A program made the position numbers and the translations under genes. A DNA stretch of 64,000 nt, taken from NCBI GenBank assembly GCA_965214915.1, contig CBDCCP010000002.1, positions 1,426,001 to 1,490,000 on the forward strand. Reading direction: 5' to 3'. The notes below the pieces were generated by a model. It saw only the letters and a program-made list of their open reading frames with translations. It made no database searches and was not told the DNA's origin. This DNA is from CATQHP01 sp965214915 (GTDB lineage: Bacteria; Acidobacteriota; Terriglobia; Bryobacterales; UBA6623). This document shows, one piece after another, positions 8,940 through 18,552 of this stretch; position 1 is the stretch's first letter; each line of letters begins with the position of its first letter.

Positions 8940-10037
8940 ATGACTTTTTCCAACCCGGTCACATCTCGATTGCGCAGACTTTGCCTGCGCGGCGCGGCGG
9001 CGATTCCGCTTGCCGTTCTCGTCCTGGGGCCGGGCGCAGCGGGAGCGGACATTCCACGCCTGCCCGACGGTCGTCCGGACCTCTCCGGCGTTTACGACAT
9101 CGCCACTCTCACGCCCCTGCAGCGGCCGGCCAAATTCGGCGACAGGTTGACGCTGACCGACGCAGAAGCGGCGGCCATCGCGCAAGCCGAAGTCGAGTTC
9201 ATGAAAAAGAGCGACGCCGCCTCCGACCCCGAGCGCGGCGCGCCGCCCACCGGCGGAGACGGCACGACGGGCGGCAAGGGGAACGTCGGCGGCTACAATT
9301 CGCTGTGGTACGGACGCGGCACGTCGGCGGTCAAGGTCGACGGCCAATGGCGCACGTCGATTATCACCGACCCGCCCAACGGGCAGCGCCCGCCGCTGAC
9401 GCCCGAGGCCAAGGAGAAAGCAGCGGCGCGCGCCCGGCTCTTCCGCAAGAACACCGGCGAGGCTTGGTGGCTCGAAGCGGGACTCGACCCCGGCCCCTAC
9501 GACAACCCGGAAATCCGCCCCCTGGCCGAGCGTTGCCTGCTGGGCTTCGGCTCCACCGGCGGCCCGCCGATGTTGCCCGTCCTGTACAACAATCTGAAGC
9601 GCATCGTGCAGACCGAGGATCACGTCATGATTCTCGTCGAGATGGTTCACGACGTACGCATCGTGCGCATGAACGCCGAACATGCGCCGCCGGACGTGCG
9701 CAAATGGCTGGGCGATTCCGTGGGCCATTGGGAAGGCGATACGCTCGTCGTCGATACGACCAATTTCACCGACCGACCCGCCTTGGCGAACGCTTCCAGA
9801 AACCTGCATGTCGTCGAGCGTTTCTCGCGCATCGACGCCGACACGCTGCTCTACAAGTTCACGGTCGAAGACCCCACCGTATGGACCGCGCCGTGGAGCG
9901 GCGAATACGTCTGGCCGGCGAGCGATCAGCGCGTGTACGAATACGCCTGCCACGAAGGGAATTACTCCTTCCGCGGCATTCTCGCCGGCGCCAGAACTCT
10001 TGAGGCGGAGGCGGCGGACAAGACGGACGACGAATGA
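8940..10037 (+). CDS. secreted protein, tandem paralogue 3
   Basis: This 365-residue protein starts at the ATG at 8940, seven bases after the previous stop. The N-terminus (RLRRLCLRGAAAIPLAVLVLGPGAAGA) is a long signal peptide. The body repeats the family plan: DGRPDLSGVYD, a GGYN-W/S-x-G-RG motif, CLLGFGSTGGPP, and the WEGDTLVVDTTNF core. Part of the C-terminal half is almost identical at the DNA level to paralogue 2, which points to recent gene conversion rather than purifying selection alone, because silent sites also match. The function is unknown. Confidence 0.78.
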   Translation: MTFSNPVTSRLRRLCLRGAAAIPLAVLVLGPGAAGADIPRLPDGRPDLSGVYDIATLTPLQRPAKFGDRLTLTDAEAAAIAQAEVEFMKKSDAASDPERGAPPTGGDGTTGGKGNVGGYNSLWYGRGTSAVKVDGQWRTSIITDPPNGQRPPLTPEAKEKAAARARLFRKNTGEAWWLEAGLDPGPYDNPEIRPLAERCLLGFGSTGGPPMLPVLYNNLKRIVQTEDHVMILVEMVHDVRIVRMNAEHAPPDVRKWLGDSVGHWEGDTLVVDTTNFTDRPALANASRNLHVVERFSRIDADTLLYKFTVEDPTVWTAPWSGEYVWPASDQRVYEYACHEGNYSFRGILAGARTLEAEAADKTDDE

Positions 10038-10087
10038 GCTTTTATGCTAATATCGCCGCAGCAAAGCGGACAGTAGGGAGGTTTACG

Positions 10088-11164
10088 ATGCACAGCCGTA
10101 TTGCCATGTTTCTTGCAGCTCTGGCCTTGGCCGCGGGCGCGGCGGCCGCCGACGATATCCCGCGCATGCCGAACGGCCGGCCGGACCTTTCCGGCACGTA
10201 CGATATCGCCACGCTGACGCCGCTGCAGCGTCCCAAGCACTACGGCGACAAGCTGACGCTGACCGACGAAGAAGCGCAGGAGATCGCCCGCAAGGAGGCC
10301 GAGCGGAATGCCTCCAGAAACGCCGCGTCCGACCCCAACCGCAGCGCGCCTCCCGAAGGGGGCGACGGCTCCGCGGGCGCGGCGGGAAACGTCGGCGGCT
10401 ACAACACGTTCTGGATCGACCGCGGCTCGGGAGCGATCAAGGTCGACGGCCAATGGCGCACCTCCATCATCGTCGACCCGCCCGACGGCCAACGCCCGCC
10501 GACCACGGCCGCCGCCAAGCAGCGCGCGAAAGAACGCGCCAATATCTTCCGCCCGAACGCCGGCAAAAACATGAACAAGGGCCGTGCCTGGTGGATCGAG
10601 GAAAAGCTGCCGCTGGGGCCGTACGACGACCCCGAAATCCGCCCCTTGGCCGAACGCTGCCTGTTGGGCTTCGGCTCCACCGGCGGCCCGCCGATGCTGC
10701 CGGTGCTCTATAACAACCTGAAGCGCATCGTGCAGACCGAGGATCACATTTTGATCTTCGTCGAGATGGTCCACGATGCGCGCATCGTGCGCATGAACGC
10801 CGAACACGCGCCGCCGGACGTACGCAAGTGGATGGGCGATTCCGTCGGCCGGTGGGAAGGCGACACCCTGGTCATCGACACCACGAACTTCAATGACCGG
10901 CCCGCGCTATCGGGCGCGACGCGAGACCTGCACGTTGTCGAACGCTTTACCCGCATCGACAAAGACACGCTGCTCTACCGCTTTACGGTGGAAGACCCGA
11001 ACGTCTGGACCGCGCCGTGGAGCGGCGAATACACTTGGCCGGCGAGCGACAATCGCGTGTACGAATACGCCTGCCACGAAGCTAACTACTCGTTCGGCGG
11101 CATCCTGCGGGGCGCGCGCATCCTCGAAGCCGACCTGCAAGCGGAAACGGGCGGCGAAGAATAA
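10088..11164 (+). CDS. secreted protein, tandem paralogue 4
   Basis: I chose the ATG at 10088 because it follows GGGAGG with good spacing and starts a signal peptide (RIAMFLAALALAAGAAAA). The mature protein (about 335 residues) has the same motifs as paralogues 2 and 3, including DLSGTYDIATLTPLQRP, CLLGFGSTGGPP, WEGDTLVIDTTNF and EYACHEANYSFGGIL. It carries a short insert (GKNMNKGRAWWIEEKLPLG) before the conserved second half. It ends 21 bases before the DUF6152 gene, suggesting one transcript. Genes like these are often followed by a DUF6152 gene in acidobacteria, so a shared periplasmic role is plausible but unproven. Confidence 0.78.
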   Translation: MHSRIAMFLAALALAAGAAAADDIPRMPNGRPDLSGTYDIATLTPLQRPKHYGDKLTLTDEEAQEIARKEAERNASRNAASDPNRSAPPEGGDGSAGAAGNVGGYNTFWIDRGSGAIKVDGQWRTSIIVDPPDGQRPPTTAAAKQRAKERANIFRPNAGKNMNKGRAWWIEEKLPLGPYDDPEIRPLAERCLLGFGSTGGPPMLPVLYNNLKRIVQTEDHILIFVEMVHDARIVRMNAEHAPPDVRKWMGDSVGRWEGDTLVIDTTNFNDRPALSGATRDLHVVERFTRIDKDTLLYRFTVEDPNVWTAPWSGEYTWPASDNRVYEYACHEANYSFGGILRGARILEADLQAETGGEE

Positions 11165-11185
11165 CAATTAGCGATAGACTAAGCA

Positions 11186-11650
11186 ATGGTGAAGGCAATG
11201 GACGTCAAATCGTTTTCTCGTTTCACGGCTGCGGTCCTGCTCTCGGGACTCGCCGCGGCCGCCATTCTCGTCTTGATCCAAGCGCCGGCGGAAGCGCACC
11301 ATGCGTTCGGCGCCGAGTTCGATCCCAAGCGGCCGCTGCTGCTGAAGGGTCCCGTGGTCCGTGTGGAGTGGGTGAATCCGCACACCTGGATTCATATGGA
11401 AGTCACAGCCGACGACGGCAAGACAGAAGTCTGGATGGTCGAGGGCGGCACGCCCAATAGCCTCCTCCGCCGCGGCCTCAAGCGAGACACCATCAAGCCC
11501 GGCCAGGTCATCGTCGTCGACGGCTATCAGGCCAAGGACCGCTCCAACCGGGCCAACGGCCGCGACGTGACCTTCGAGGACGGCAGGAAATTCTTCATGG
11601 GCTCATCCGGCACCGGCGCGCCCTACGACAAGGAGCGCCGCGGCCGATAA
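11186..11650 (+). CDS. DUF6152 family secreted protein
   Basis: This 154-residue protein has a signal peptide (AAVLLSGLAAAAILVLIQAPAEA) followed directly by the family hallmark HHAFGAEFD and by PVVRVEWVNPHTWIHMEV. The short beta-rich body ends with DRSNRANGRDVTFEDGRKFF. Members are predicted to be small periplasmic OB-like proteins; no function is known to me. It is the last small gene of the tandem cluster and lies just upstream of the M36 protease gene. Confidence 0.82.
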   Translation: MVKAMDVKSFSRFTAAVLLSGLAAAAILVLIQAPAEAHHAFGAEFDPKRPLLLKGPVVRVEWVNPHTWIHMEVTADDGKTEVWMVEGGTPNSLLRRGLKRDTIKPGQVIVVDGYQAKDRSNRANGRDVTFEDGRKFFMGSSGTGAPYDKERRGR

Positions 11651-11656
11651 AAGCGC

Positions 11657-14600
11657 GTGAGCAGATCTTTGCGCAAGCCGCTCTACTTTCTTTTTGCTTG
11701 CCTGCCGGCTTTGGCGCAAGTTCCGCCGACCGTCGAAGGCGCCGTTGCCTCGAGGCAAGTTCAAGAGCAATCGCTGCGCGATTTCGACATTCGGCAGCGC
11801 CCGCGGGCACAGTCTCCGGAAACGGCGCCGGAACGCAAGACCCTGCAGGACCCGGCGCTCATCCAACAACGCAAAGCGCAACTTGAGGCATACCGCGCGG
11901 CAGCCGAAGCCGAAGGCCGCCGGGGGCTGCGGCTCTCGGTCAATACATTCGGGCTGCCGAAGTCGATTTCCAACGTGATCGAGCCGCTCAGCGACCCCTC
12001 CACGCAGGATCCGGTCGTCATCGCCAAAAATTTCCTGCGGGCGCGCCGGGACCTGTTCCTGCTAAGCGAGGACGACCTCGCAACCTTGAGGCTCGTCGGC
12101 AAGGACATCTCCGACGGTGGTTTGTCGTTCCTCCATTTCAATCAGTCGGTAAACGGCATCGATGTCTATCGAGGCCATGTGAAGATCGCCTTGAACGCGG
12201 CGGGCCAAGTGATCCAGGCCGGCGCGGGAGAGATCATTCCCCAATTGCGCATAACCGCGAAGTCGGCATTGTCGGCGCGGGAGGCGGTTCTGGCGGCATT
12301 CGCGTCCCTGGGTCTCGATCTGCCGTCCGAGTTGCAGCCGCTGCCTTCCCGCGAGGCGCGGCAAACCGAGTTTCGCAACCCCGCGGGCGAGCGGTACAAC
12401 CCGGTCCTGGCGGAACTCTCGATTTTCCCCATGACGCCGGCGTCGGCGCGGCTTGCCTACAGGATTTCCCTGGAAGCGGGGGAAACCGGCGCCTACGAGA
12501 TATTGATCGACGCCCAAGACGGCCGGCTGCTGCTCCGCCGCGGCTTGACCTACACGATGGGGCAGGCCCGCGTCTGGAAAAAGTCGCCGATCGCCGGCGA
12601 CCGCGAGCTGGTCGATTTTCCCGCAGGCTGGCTTCCTCCCGACGGCGCCGTGACCACGGGCAACAACGCCGACGCCTATCTCCACGCAAGCGCCGCCGGC
12701 GGCCCCGATGCAGAGCCGCCCGCGGATATCGAGAACGGACGGGCGAGCAGCGCCTCTCAGTTTTTCGACTTCCCGGCGGCCGAAGGCTCGACCGGCGCCA
12801 ATCCGCGAGACTTCCGGGCGGCTGCGGTGACAAACCTCTTCTACCTGGTCAATGCGGCTCACGATTACTTCTACGATTTGGGTTTTACGGAGCAGGCCGG
12901 CAACTTCCAGACGGATAATTTCGAGCTCGGGGGGAAACAGGACGACCCCGTCCAGGCGGAAGCGCAAGCGGAAATCAACAATGCTTCTTTCTGGAGCCTC
13001 TGGGACGGAAGCCCGGGCCGTATGAGAATGGGTATTTTCAGGCAAGGGACGGAGGAGGAAGACGACGACCGCGACTCGTCCTACTCCGCCCAAATCGTCT
13101 TTCACGAATACGCGCACGGAGTAACGAACCGCATCGTGGGAGGGCCGTCTTCGTTCGCCTGCCTGAGCGGGACGCAGTCCAGAGGACTGGGCGAAGGTTG
13201 GTCCGATTATTTCTCCATCAGCTACACCGATGACCCGGTCGAAGGGGCCTATCTCACAGGAGACAGCGAACGCGGCATTCGCAGGCAAAGCTACGAAGGC
13301 TATACCTTCACCTACGAAGATCTCGGCAACAGCGGCTTCGTCGCGCCGCATCCCGAAGGAGAAATCTGGGCCGCGGCGCTGTGGAACCTACGCAACGAGC
13401 TTGGACAGGAGGCCGTGGACAAACTCGTTATGGACGGTCTCAAGCTGACTCCTTGCAACCCTGACATGATCGACGCGCGAGACGCCGTCTTGACGGCTCT
13501 GGAGTCGGATGCGGCAAAGGACGCCGCGGACCGCGCGGCGGCGTGGGAAGTTTTCGCCCGCCGCGGCATGGGCTACGCGGCCGGCGGCTTCAACGGCAGC
13601 GCATTCGAAGGAACGGTGTTCACCGCCTCTTTCGACCTGCCGCCCGACCTTCAGCCCGGCAATCGAAGCCCGGTGATCGCCGGCCGGCCGACCGTCACGC
13701 CCGGCCTCGGAGACAATTACGTTTACGACATCGAAGCCGAAGACCCGGATGGAGAAGACCCGATCTACGAGTTGACCGACGGCCCCGAAGGTATGACGGT
13801 CGACCCGGCTACCGGAACGGTTCGCTGGATGGCGGGTTTCACGCCGCAGCGAGCCAAAATCGACGTGACCGACGGCGCCGGCGGGAGAACGGTTCACGGC
13901 TTCCACATTCCCGTGAAAACGTTCTTGACGCCGAGCCGGCCGGTAACTATAGGAGGGGAACGATATTCTACCGGCTATGCCGTCGTAAATGTCCCTTTCG
14001 ACGTGCCGGTCCTCCAGGTCACGCTGCGAGGCGGACGCGGAAACGCCTTCCTCGATCTGATCGAGCCGTCCGGCTTCCTGCCGGTGGGAAGCTCGGTCAA
14101 CCCCGACACGAGCCAGACGATCTCGATCTCGGCGCCTCAGGCCGGAGCCTGGAGCGTTGAGGTGTTCGGTCTCAACGAGTATGCCAGCGTGTCCCTGGAG
14201 GCGTCTCTTCCCGTTCCGACTCCGATCGACGCCAATACGCAGTTGCCGGACCTCGCGGCAGAGGAGACGAGCGAGACCTTTTACCGCGTCACCGTTCCTC
14301 CCGAAACGGATTCTTTCACGGTCTCGACCGAAGGCGGCTTGGGAAACGTGGATCTCTATGTGAAGAGCAGGCGTCCGGCCGCCTGCTCCGGCCCCTTCGT
14401 GTTTTTTTACGATTGCGTGTTCGACGAATCTTCGGACGAGCCCGACACTGCGGAGCGCATTGTAATCGACAACCCGGAGCCCGGCGAGTGGTTTATCGCT
14501 CTCGTCGCTTCCGACGCCTATTCGGGAGTCACTTTGACAACGGCGGCGACAGCGGATAAAGTGCGCATCTTCGAAGGCGGCGTCGCGTTGGCGACGCAAA

Positions 14601-15361
14601 CGCCGGTGATTCCCTCGATCTCGCCGGGAGCGATTGTCTCGGTCTTCGGCAGGAACTTCGCTCCCGAGGGCACATCCGCCGTAAGCCCTGAGTTAGACGA
14701 AGAGGGGCGCATTGCCGCAGTGCTGGCCGGAACCTGTCTCGAAATCGACGGCGAACGCGCGCGGATGCTTGCTGTGTCCGACCGTCAAATCAACGCGCAA
14801 GTCCCGGAAAGCCTGTCTCCCGGCAGGGCCGAGGTCGTGGTTGTTCGCGGCTGCGGCGCCGCCAATGAGGAAAGGAGCGCGACGATCGCCGTCGAGGCGG
14901 CCGCGGTTTCCCCCGGGTTCTTCAACTTCGTCAACAACGCCGACGGCGTCAACCCGATCGCCGCGCTGCACGGCGGCGGCCCCGGCTTGGTCGGCGAGCC
15001 GGGCTTGCTGCCGGGAGGCGAATTTACCCCGGCCGAACCCGGCGAGTTCGTCAGCTTCTTCGGCGCCGGCTTCGGCGCAACCGATCCGCCTCTGGCCGCA
15101 GGAGAGATTCCGCTGCGGGCGCTTGCGGAGTCGGGCGGTTTGGCGCGTCTGGTCAACGAGGTAGCCTTCGCCGTCGACGGCATTCCCGTTCCTGCCGAAG
15201 ACGTGTTCTACGCCGGCGCCGCTCCGTGCTGCGCCGGGCTGCAGCAGTTCGTGGTCAAGATTCCCGACAGCGCAAGCGACGGCAATCTTCCCGTCAGAGC
15301 GATTGTCGGCGGAGTCCCGACGCCCGCCGGCCCGTACGTAACGGTGCGGCGCAGGCAGTAA
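11657..15361 (+). CDS. secreted M36 (fungalysin-like) metalloprotease with TIGR03437 tail
   Basis: The gene starts at a GTG six bases after the previous stop and encodes 1234 residues with a short signal (PLYFLFACLPALA). Residues about 80-290 resemble a fungalysin/thermolysin propeptide. The zinc site is H483-E-Y-A-H487 followed by E513 in GEGWSDYFSI, the M36 arrangement, so the enzyme should be an active extracellular endopeptidase. After the catalytic domain come an Ig-like/cadherin-like region (SPVIAGRPTVTPGLGD), two pre-peptidase C-terminal (PPC) type beta domains, and from about residue 968 the Solibacter C-terminal domain (ISPGAIVSVFGRNFAPEG). The last 230 bases are part of an inverted duplication also found at 37513-38580. 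Confidence 0.9.
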   Translation: MSRSLRKPLYFLFACLPALAQVPPTVEGAVASRQVQEQSLRDFDIRQRPRAQSPETAPERKTLQDPALIQQRKAQLEAYRAAAEAEGRRGLRLSVNTFGLPKSISNVIEPLSDPSTQDPVVIAKNFLRARRDLFLLSEDDLATLRLVGKDISDGGLSFLHFNQSVNGIDVYRGHVKIALNAAGQVIQAGAGEIIPQLRITAKSALSAREAVLAAFASLGLDLPSELQPLPSREARQTEFRNPAGERYNPVLAELSIFPMTPASARLAYRISLEAGETGAYEILIDAQDGRLLLRRGLTYTMGQARVWKKSPIAGDRELVDFPAGWLPPDGAVTTGNNADAYLHASAAGGPDAEPPADIENGRASSASQFFDFPAAEGSTGANPRDFRAAAVTNLFYLVNAAHDYFYDLGFTEQAGNFQTDNFELGGKQDDPVQAEAQAEINNASFWSLWDGSPGRMRMGIFRQGTEEEDDDRDSSYSAQIVFHEYAHGVTNRIVGGPSSFACLSGTQSRGLGEGWSDYFSISYTDDPVEGAYLTGDSERGIRRQSYEGYTFTYEDLGNSGFVAPHPEGEIWAAALWNLRNELGQEAVDKLVMDGLKLTPCNPDMIDARDAVLTALESDAAKDAADRAAAWEVFARRGMGYAAGGFNGSAFEGTVFTASFDLPPDLQPGNRSPVIAGRPTVTPGLGDNYVYDIEAEDPDGEDPIYELTDGPEGMTVDPATGTVRWMAGFTPQRAKIDVTDGAGGRTVHGFHIPVKTFLTPSRPVTIGGERYSTGYAVVNVPFDVPVLQVTLRGGRGNAFLDLIEPSGFLPVGSSVNPDTSQTISISAPQAGAWSVEVFGLNEYASVSLEASLPVPTPIDANTQLPDLAAEETSETFYRVTVPPETDSFTVSTEGGLGNVDLYVKSRRPAACSGPFVFFYDCVFDESSDEPDTAERIVIDNPEPGEWFIALVASDAYSGVTLTTAATADKVRIFEGGVALATQTPVIPSISPGAIVSVFGRNFAPEGTSAVSPELDEEGRIAAVLAGTCLEIDGERARMLAVSDRQINAQVPESLSPGRAEVVVVRGCGAANEERSATIAVEAAAVSPGFFNFVNNADGVNPIAALHGGGPGLVGEPGLLPGGEFTPAEPGEFVSFFGAGFGATDPPLAAGEIPLRALAESGGLARLVNEVAFAVDGIPVPAEDVFYAGAAPCCAGLQQFVVKIPDSASDGNLPVRAIVGGVPTPAGPYVTVRRRQ

Positions 15362-16189
15362 AAGCCGGACGGGGCGCGATTGGCCCGCATGGCGCCGAGA
15401 CCGGCGGCGCCGGCTCAGGGCCAACCCCCTCGATACGCTCTCGAACCATCCCCACCAAAGCGGATATTTCAGTCTCGGATTGACCGGGAACAACCTGAAA
15501 CACTGAAATCGGTATTCTTTCGGGCCGGCGAAAAATTTGCCAGGAACGCATGGGCGCCATAGAGTGAGCTTGAAAGGTATGCCGAACACGCTCCGAAGGA
15601 AACCGATCGGGGGAGTACGACCGGGCGCAGCGGCGCCTCCGGGCGATGAGCTTGGCAGGTTCTCGCCGCGGGAGCCTCACAGACGGGCTTTCGGGCCGTT
15701 AGCAGTGTGGTTCCTGAGTCTGGCTCTTGGTCCAGGCATTGCTTTCGCTCAAGATACCGGGCATCTGCCGAAAGCCGGTGACTGGAATCGGATTCATGCA
15801 TTGTCTCCGGGCGAGATCACGCGCGTGAAGATTCTCAAGAAAGAAGCCCCCAGAGGAGAGCGCAACGTCAAGGGGTTCTTCAGTTCCAGCACGGACACAT
15901 CCATAACTATTCTTTTCCAGAATGGAACAACAAGGACAATTGAAAAAGGAGCGATTTCAACCGTTAGAGTTCGTCGTCCTTTCAGAAAAAGAACTACGGG
16001 ATGGGTTATCGGAATATCCACCGCAGTAATAACAGGTATTTACTTCGGAGGATTGGAGGATTTTACCCTACTTAGCAAATTCCTTGTTCCCTTAGTGTAC
16101 ACAGTTCCTGCGACGGTGATAGGTTTCTTCATGATGCCGACGAGACTGGTGTATCGCGCGCCAAGAACTTCGTGAACAGCGAACGCTAA
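15128..16189 (+). repeat. inverted duplication, copy A
   Basis: This stretch covers the end of the M36 gene, the intergenic gap and the whole following small gene. It recurs in reverse orientation at 37513-38580. Most of it is nearly identical, including the noncoding gap; similarity drops towards the 15128 end and inside 16037-16121. Homology stops at 16189, one base before the stop codon of the converging gene. Confidence 0.92.
15579..16175 (+). CDS. small membrane protein of a three-copy family, copy A
   Basis: This 198-residue protein (ATG at 15579) has a basic N-terminal extension, a hydrophobic signal or anchor (LAVWFLSLALGPGIAFA), a middle domain with LSPGEITRVKILKKEAPRG and VKGFFSSSTDT, and two C-terminal hydrophobic segments. 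I recognise no named domain. A near-identical copy lies at 37527-38129 and a diverged relative at 27411-27926; all share an IKG/VKG-F-SS core and a basic RRPxxKR motif before the first C-terminal helix. Residues about 153-181 differ completely from the close copy while flanks match. The start is uncertain: an ATG at 15537 is also in frame. Confidence 0.65.
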   Translation: MPNTLRRKPIGGVRPGAAAPPGDELGRFSPREPHRRAFGPLAVWFLSLALGPGIAFAQDTGHLPKAGDWNRIHALSPGEITRVKILKKEAPRGERNVKGFFSSSTDTSITILFQNGTTRTIEKGAISTVRVRRPFRKRTTGWVIGISTAVITGIYFGGLEDFTLLSKFLVPLVYTVPATVIGFFMMPTRLVYRAPRTS

Positions 16190-18049
16190 CTACGGCGCCC
16201 CAAGCCGATACGCCTTGAACGCCTCGAACAACCTTCCCGCCCCGTCGATCCCGATCAAGCGCACCGACAGCGTCGCCGGATACGACTTGGCGATGTCGGC
16301 GGGAACCGTAAACGAACCGAACTGCTGCGTCCCCAGAATCCTCCGACCGCGGCCCGACCCCGCCGCCTCGGCCGTCCACAGCCAGAGCATCCGCTTGGCC
16401 GCGATCGTCGATTTCGTCAGCGTGGCGTTGAATTCGTACACCCGGCCGGCCGTCAATTCGCTCTCCGCCGGAAACTGGATCGCAAACGGCAACTCCGCGG
16501 GGTTCGTCTCGACCTCGCGCAGCTTGGCGCTCTTCGATTCCAGCTTGAACGATTTGTTGTAGTTCTGCTTCTTCCCTTCCCGGCGAACGTACAACACCCA
16601 GTCGTGTACGTCGTTCGGGGTCCGCGCGGTGAAGCGCTCGCCCTTGAACTTCTTTTTCTCGTCGATCCAGGAGCCGTCGATCGGGTTGTGCCAACTCACC
16701 TTGTACTCGTGCTTCGGCATCGCCAGCTCGATCGTCCCGGGCTTCTCGGCATAAACGATGTACTCGACGCCGATCGGCTCCTCCGCCCGGTACGGCACGA
16801 GTTGCAGCGCCAGACCAGCCCCGCCGACTACGCGGTAGTGAGGCAGCAAATCGAAATAACGGGTTTGCGCAAAGAAGTCGGCGAGCAGCGTCATCTGCCG
16901 CGCGCCGGCCGAGTCGACGAACTGCGCATCGACCGCGCGGCCGTCGATGCCCGCCGTGCCGGAGTGCGCGAACGTCACGTACTGCCCGCGGATCGCCGCC
17001 GTCCAAGCCTTTTTGCGTATCTCGTCGGCCGACATGCCGCCGCCTTCAATCCCGATCCGGGTATTTACGAACGGCGCCGGCTGCGTCTCGAACTCGATCA
17101 AAGCCAGCGCCGGATCGACCGTGTTCTGCGTCATGAAGTCTTGCCAACCGTCGTAAGCCAGCGCCGCCGAGCTTACGGCCGCGGCCGTCGTTTTGGGGTG
17201 TTTGTAGGGATCGTACTTGTCGAGCGCCGCCGCGATTTCTTTCAATAACTCGCGGCCTTCATCGTACGATTCCCACTCCAGCATCCCTTGCCAGGTGACG
17301 TTGAAAGCCGCATACCGCGCCGCCATGTACTGGATATAGCGGTCGCGCTGCCGCCGCCGCGGGAAAAGCTTGACGAGCTCGCCGTCGCCGCCGGCCAGAA
17401 TCAGATCGACCGCCAGGCCCTTCATCGTCATGTAGTCGATACGGCGGTCCACCTCGCGGAAATACGCATGGTTCGGCTCGTCGGGAGAGCGGAAGGCGTT
17501 CGCCGCATTGCCGGCGGGGCCCAGCGCTAATCCGCGCATGTGCGTAAACTTCTGCTCGACCCGCGCATCGACGATCTTGCGGAACGTCTCCCAGGGGACC
17601 AGCCCGAAATTGAGCATCGTATCGCCCAGCCAGTAGTGCGGCGTCAAGCTATTCGCATATTTGAAATAGCGCGTGTTGAACGCCTCGATAAAACCGGGGG
17701 TCCGTTGTGGAGCGGCGTCGAAGCTGCCGGTCTTCTTGGCGACGCTCTCGAGGTTGGAAATGATGCGGAAATCCCAGCGGCCCTCGAAGTCGGGCGCGAA
17801 GCGCAGCCGGAACGTCCGCCCGCCGTCCCAGAACCCCTGCATGACTTTCGTGCGCCCGCCCTTGGGCGAGCGGAACTCCGCGCGCAGGGTAACGCTCGTG
17901 TAAGGGTTGGGATGCTCGGCCGCCTCCGCCGCGGTCATCTCGAAGGCGATCTCGCACGGCTCGTAAACCGGAACAGGAGGGCAAACCTCGATCTGCTGCC
18001 CCGCCGCCGCGGCGGCAAAGCCCAACGCCAAAATCATCCGCAAGCTCAT
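16190..18049 (-). CDS. secreted apiosidase-like glycoside hydrolase (DUF5060/DUF4038 type)
   Basis: This 619-residue protein has a signal peptide, then an N-terminal beta-sandwich of the DUF5060 type (residues about 20-110, PVYEPCEIAFEM and GFWDGGRTFRLRFAPDFEG), then a TIM-barrel of the DUF4038/apiosidase-like family with FIEAFNTRYFKYANSLTPHY, WLGDTM and MLEWESYDEG, the last carrying probable catalytic acids. A C-terminal region (from about 450) resembles the collagen-binding-like domain seen in this family. It probably removes a terminal sugar from a plant or algal glycan in the periplasm. The stop codon abuts the edge of the duplicated segment at 16189. No clear ribosome-binding site is seen; an ATG four codons later is possible. 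Confidence 0.78.
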   Translation of the reverse strand: MSLRMILALGFAAAAAGQQIEVCPPVPVYEPCEIAFEMTAAEAAEHPNPYTSVTLRAEFRSPKGGRTKVMQGFWDGGRTFRLRFAPDFEGRWDFRIISNLESVAKKTGSFDAAPQRTPGFIEAFNTRYFKYANSLTPHYWLGDTMLNFGLVPWETFRKIVDARVEQKFTHMRGLALGPAGNAANAFRSPDEPNHAYFREVDRRIDYMTMKGLAVDLILAGGDGELVKLFPRRRQRDRYIQYMAARYAAFNVTWQGMLEWESYDEGRELLKEIAAALDKYDPYKHPKTTAAAVSSAALAYDGWQDFMTQNTVDPALALIEFETQPAPFVNTRIGIEGGGMSADEIRKKAWTAAIRGQYVTFAHSGTAGIDGRAVDAQFVDSAGARQMTLLADFFAQTRYFDLLPHYRVVGGAGLALQLVPYRAEEPIGVEYIVYAEKPGTIELAMPKHEYKVSWHNPIDGSWIDEKKKFKGERFTARTPNDVHDWVLYVRREGKKQNYNKSFKLESKSAKLREVETNPAELPFAIQFPAESELTAGRVYEFNATLTKSTIAAKRMLWLWTAEAAGSGRGRRILGTQQFGSFTVPADIAKSYPATLSVRLIGIDGAGRLFEAFKAYRLGAP

Positions 18050-18123
18050 AACGTGAGCATAAACCGCCGCGTCGCGTCAGGCAAACTTCCCTGGGGCATC
18101 GTCGCATAGTTTGCAGCGCCGCA

Positions 18124-18546
18124 TTATGAATCGGCCTCGGACTGGGGCTTTACATCGCGGGCCGCAGCGCGCAGGCCGGGCCAGGAAGCCGTCTGCCGTA
18201 TCCGCGGAAACGACCGAACCGTTCCGCCGCTTTCGATGACGCGCAAGCGCTCGCACACCGCCCGCTCCAGCTCGCCGGTAGCCACGCCGCCCCATTGCGG
18301 GAGGTATCCCCGGATTTTTTTCAGCCCCTTGCGGAGTTGCCGAACGGCGCCGACCCGGTTGCGCCGCCGATGGTGGTAAAACCCCACCGCGAAATGAATC
18401 AGCGCCTGCAGGAACCAGCGGTCCGGCTGCCGCGACGGCATCCAGACTTCTTCAAGATATTCATGGCAATCGTAAAACTCCCCGCGGTTGAAAAGGTCGA
18501 TCCCTTCCTGAAAGAGCTGCAACGGATCGCGGCCCGCGGACGCCAT
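18124..18546 (-). CDS. DUF309 domain protein
   Basis: This 140-residue cytoplasmic protein has the DUF309 signature: FNRGEFYDCHEYLEEVW near residues 18-35, LQALIHFAVGFYHHRRRNRVGA and LRKGLKKI. The family forms a small helical bundle with conserved H and E residues that suggest metal binding, but no activity is known. The C-terminal 30 residues are not part of the domain. The gene begins six bases after the DUF3604 stop, so it is probably the downstream member of that operon. Confidence 0.85.
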   Translation of the reverse strand: MASAGRDPLQLFQEGIDLFNRGEFYDCHEYLEEVWMPSRQPDRWFLQALIHFAVGFYHHRRRNRVGAVRQLRKGLKKIRGYLPQWGGVATGELERAVCERLRVIESGGTVRSFPRIRQTASWPGLRAAARDVKPQSEADS

Positions 18547-18552
18547 TGCAGC

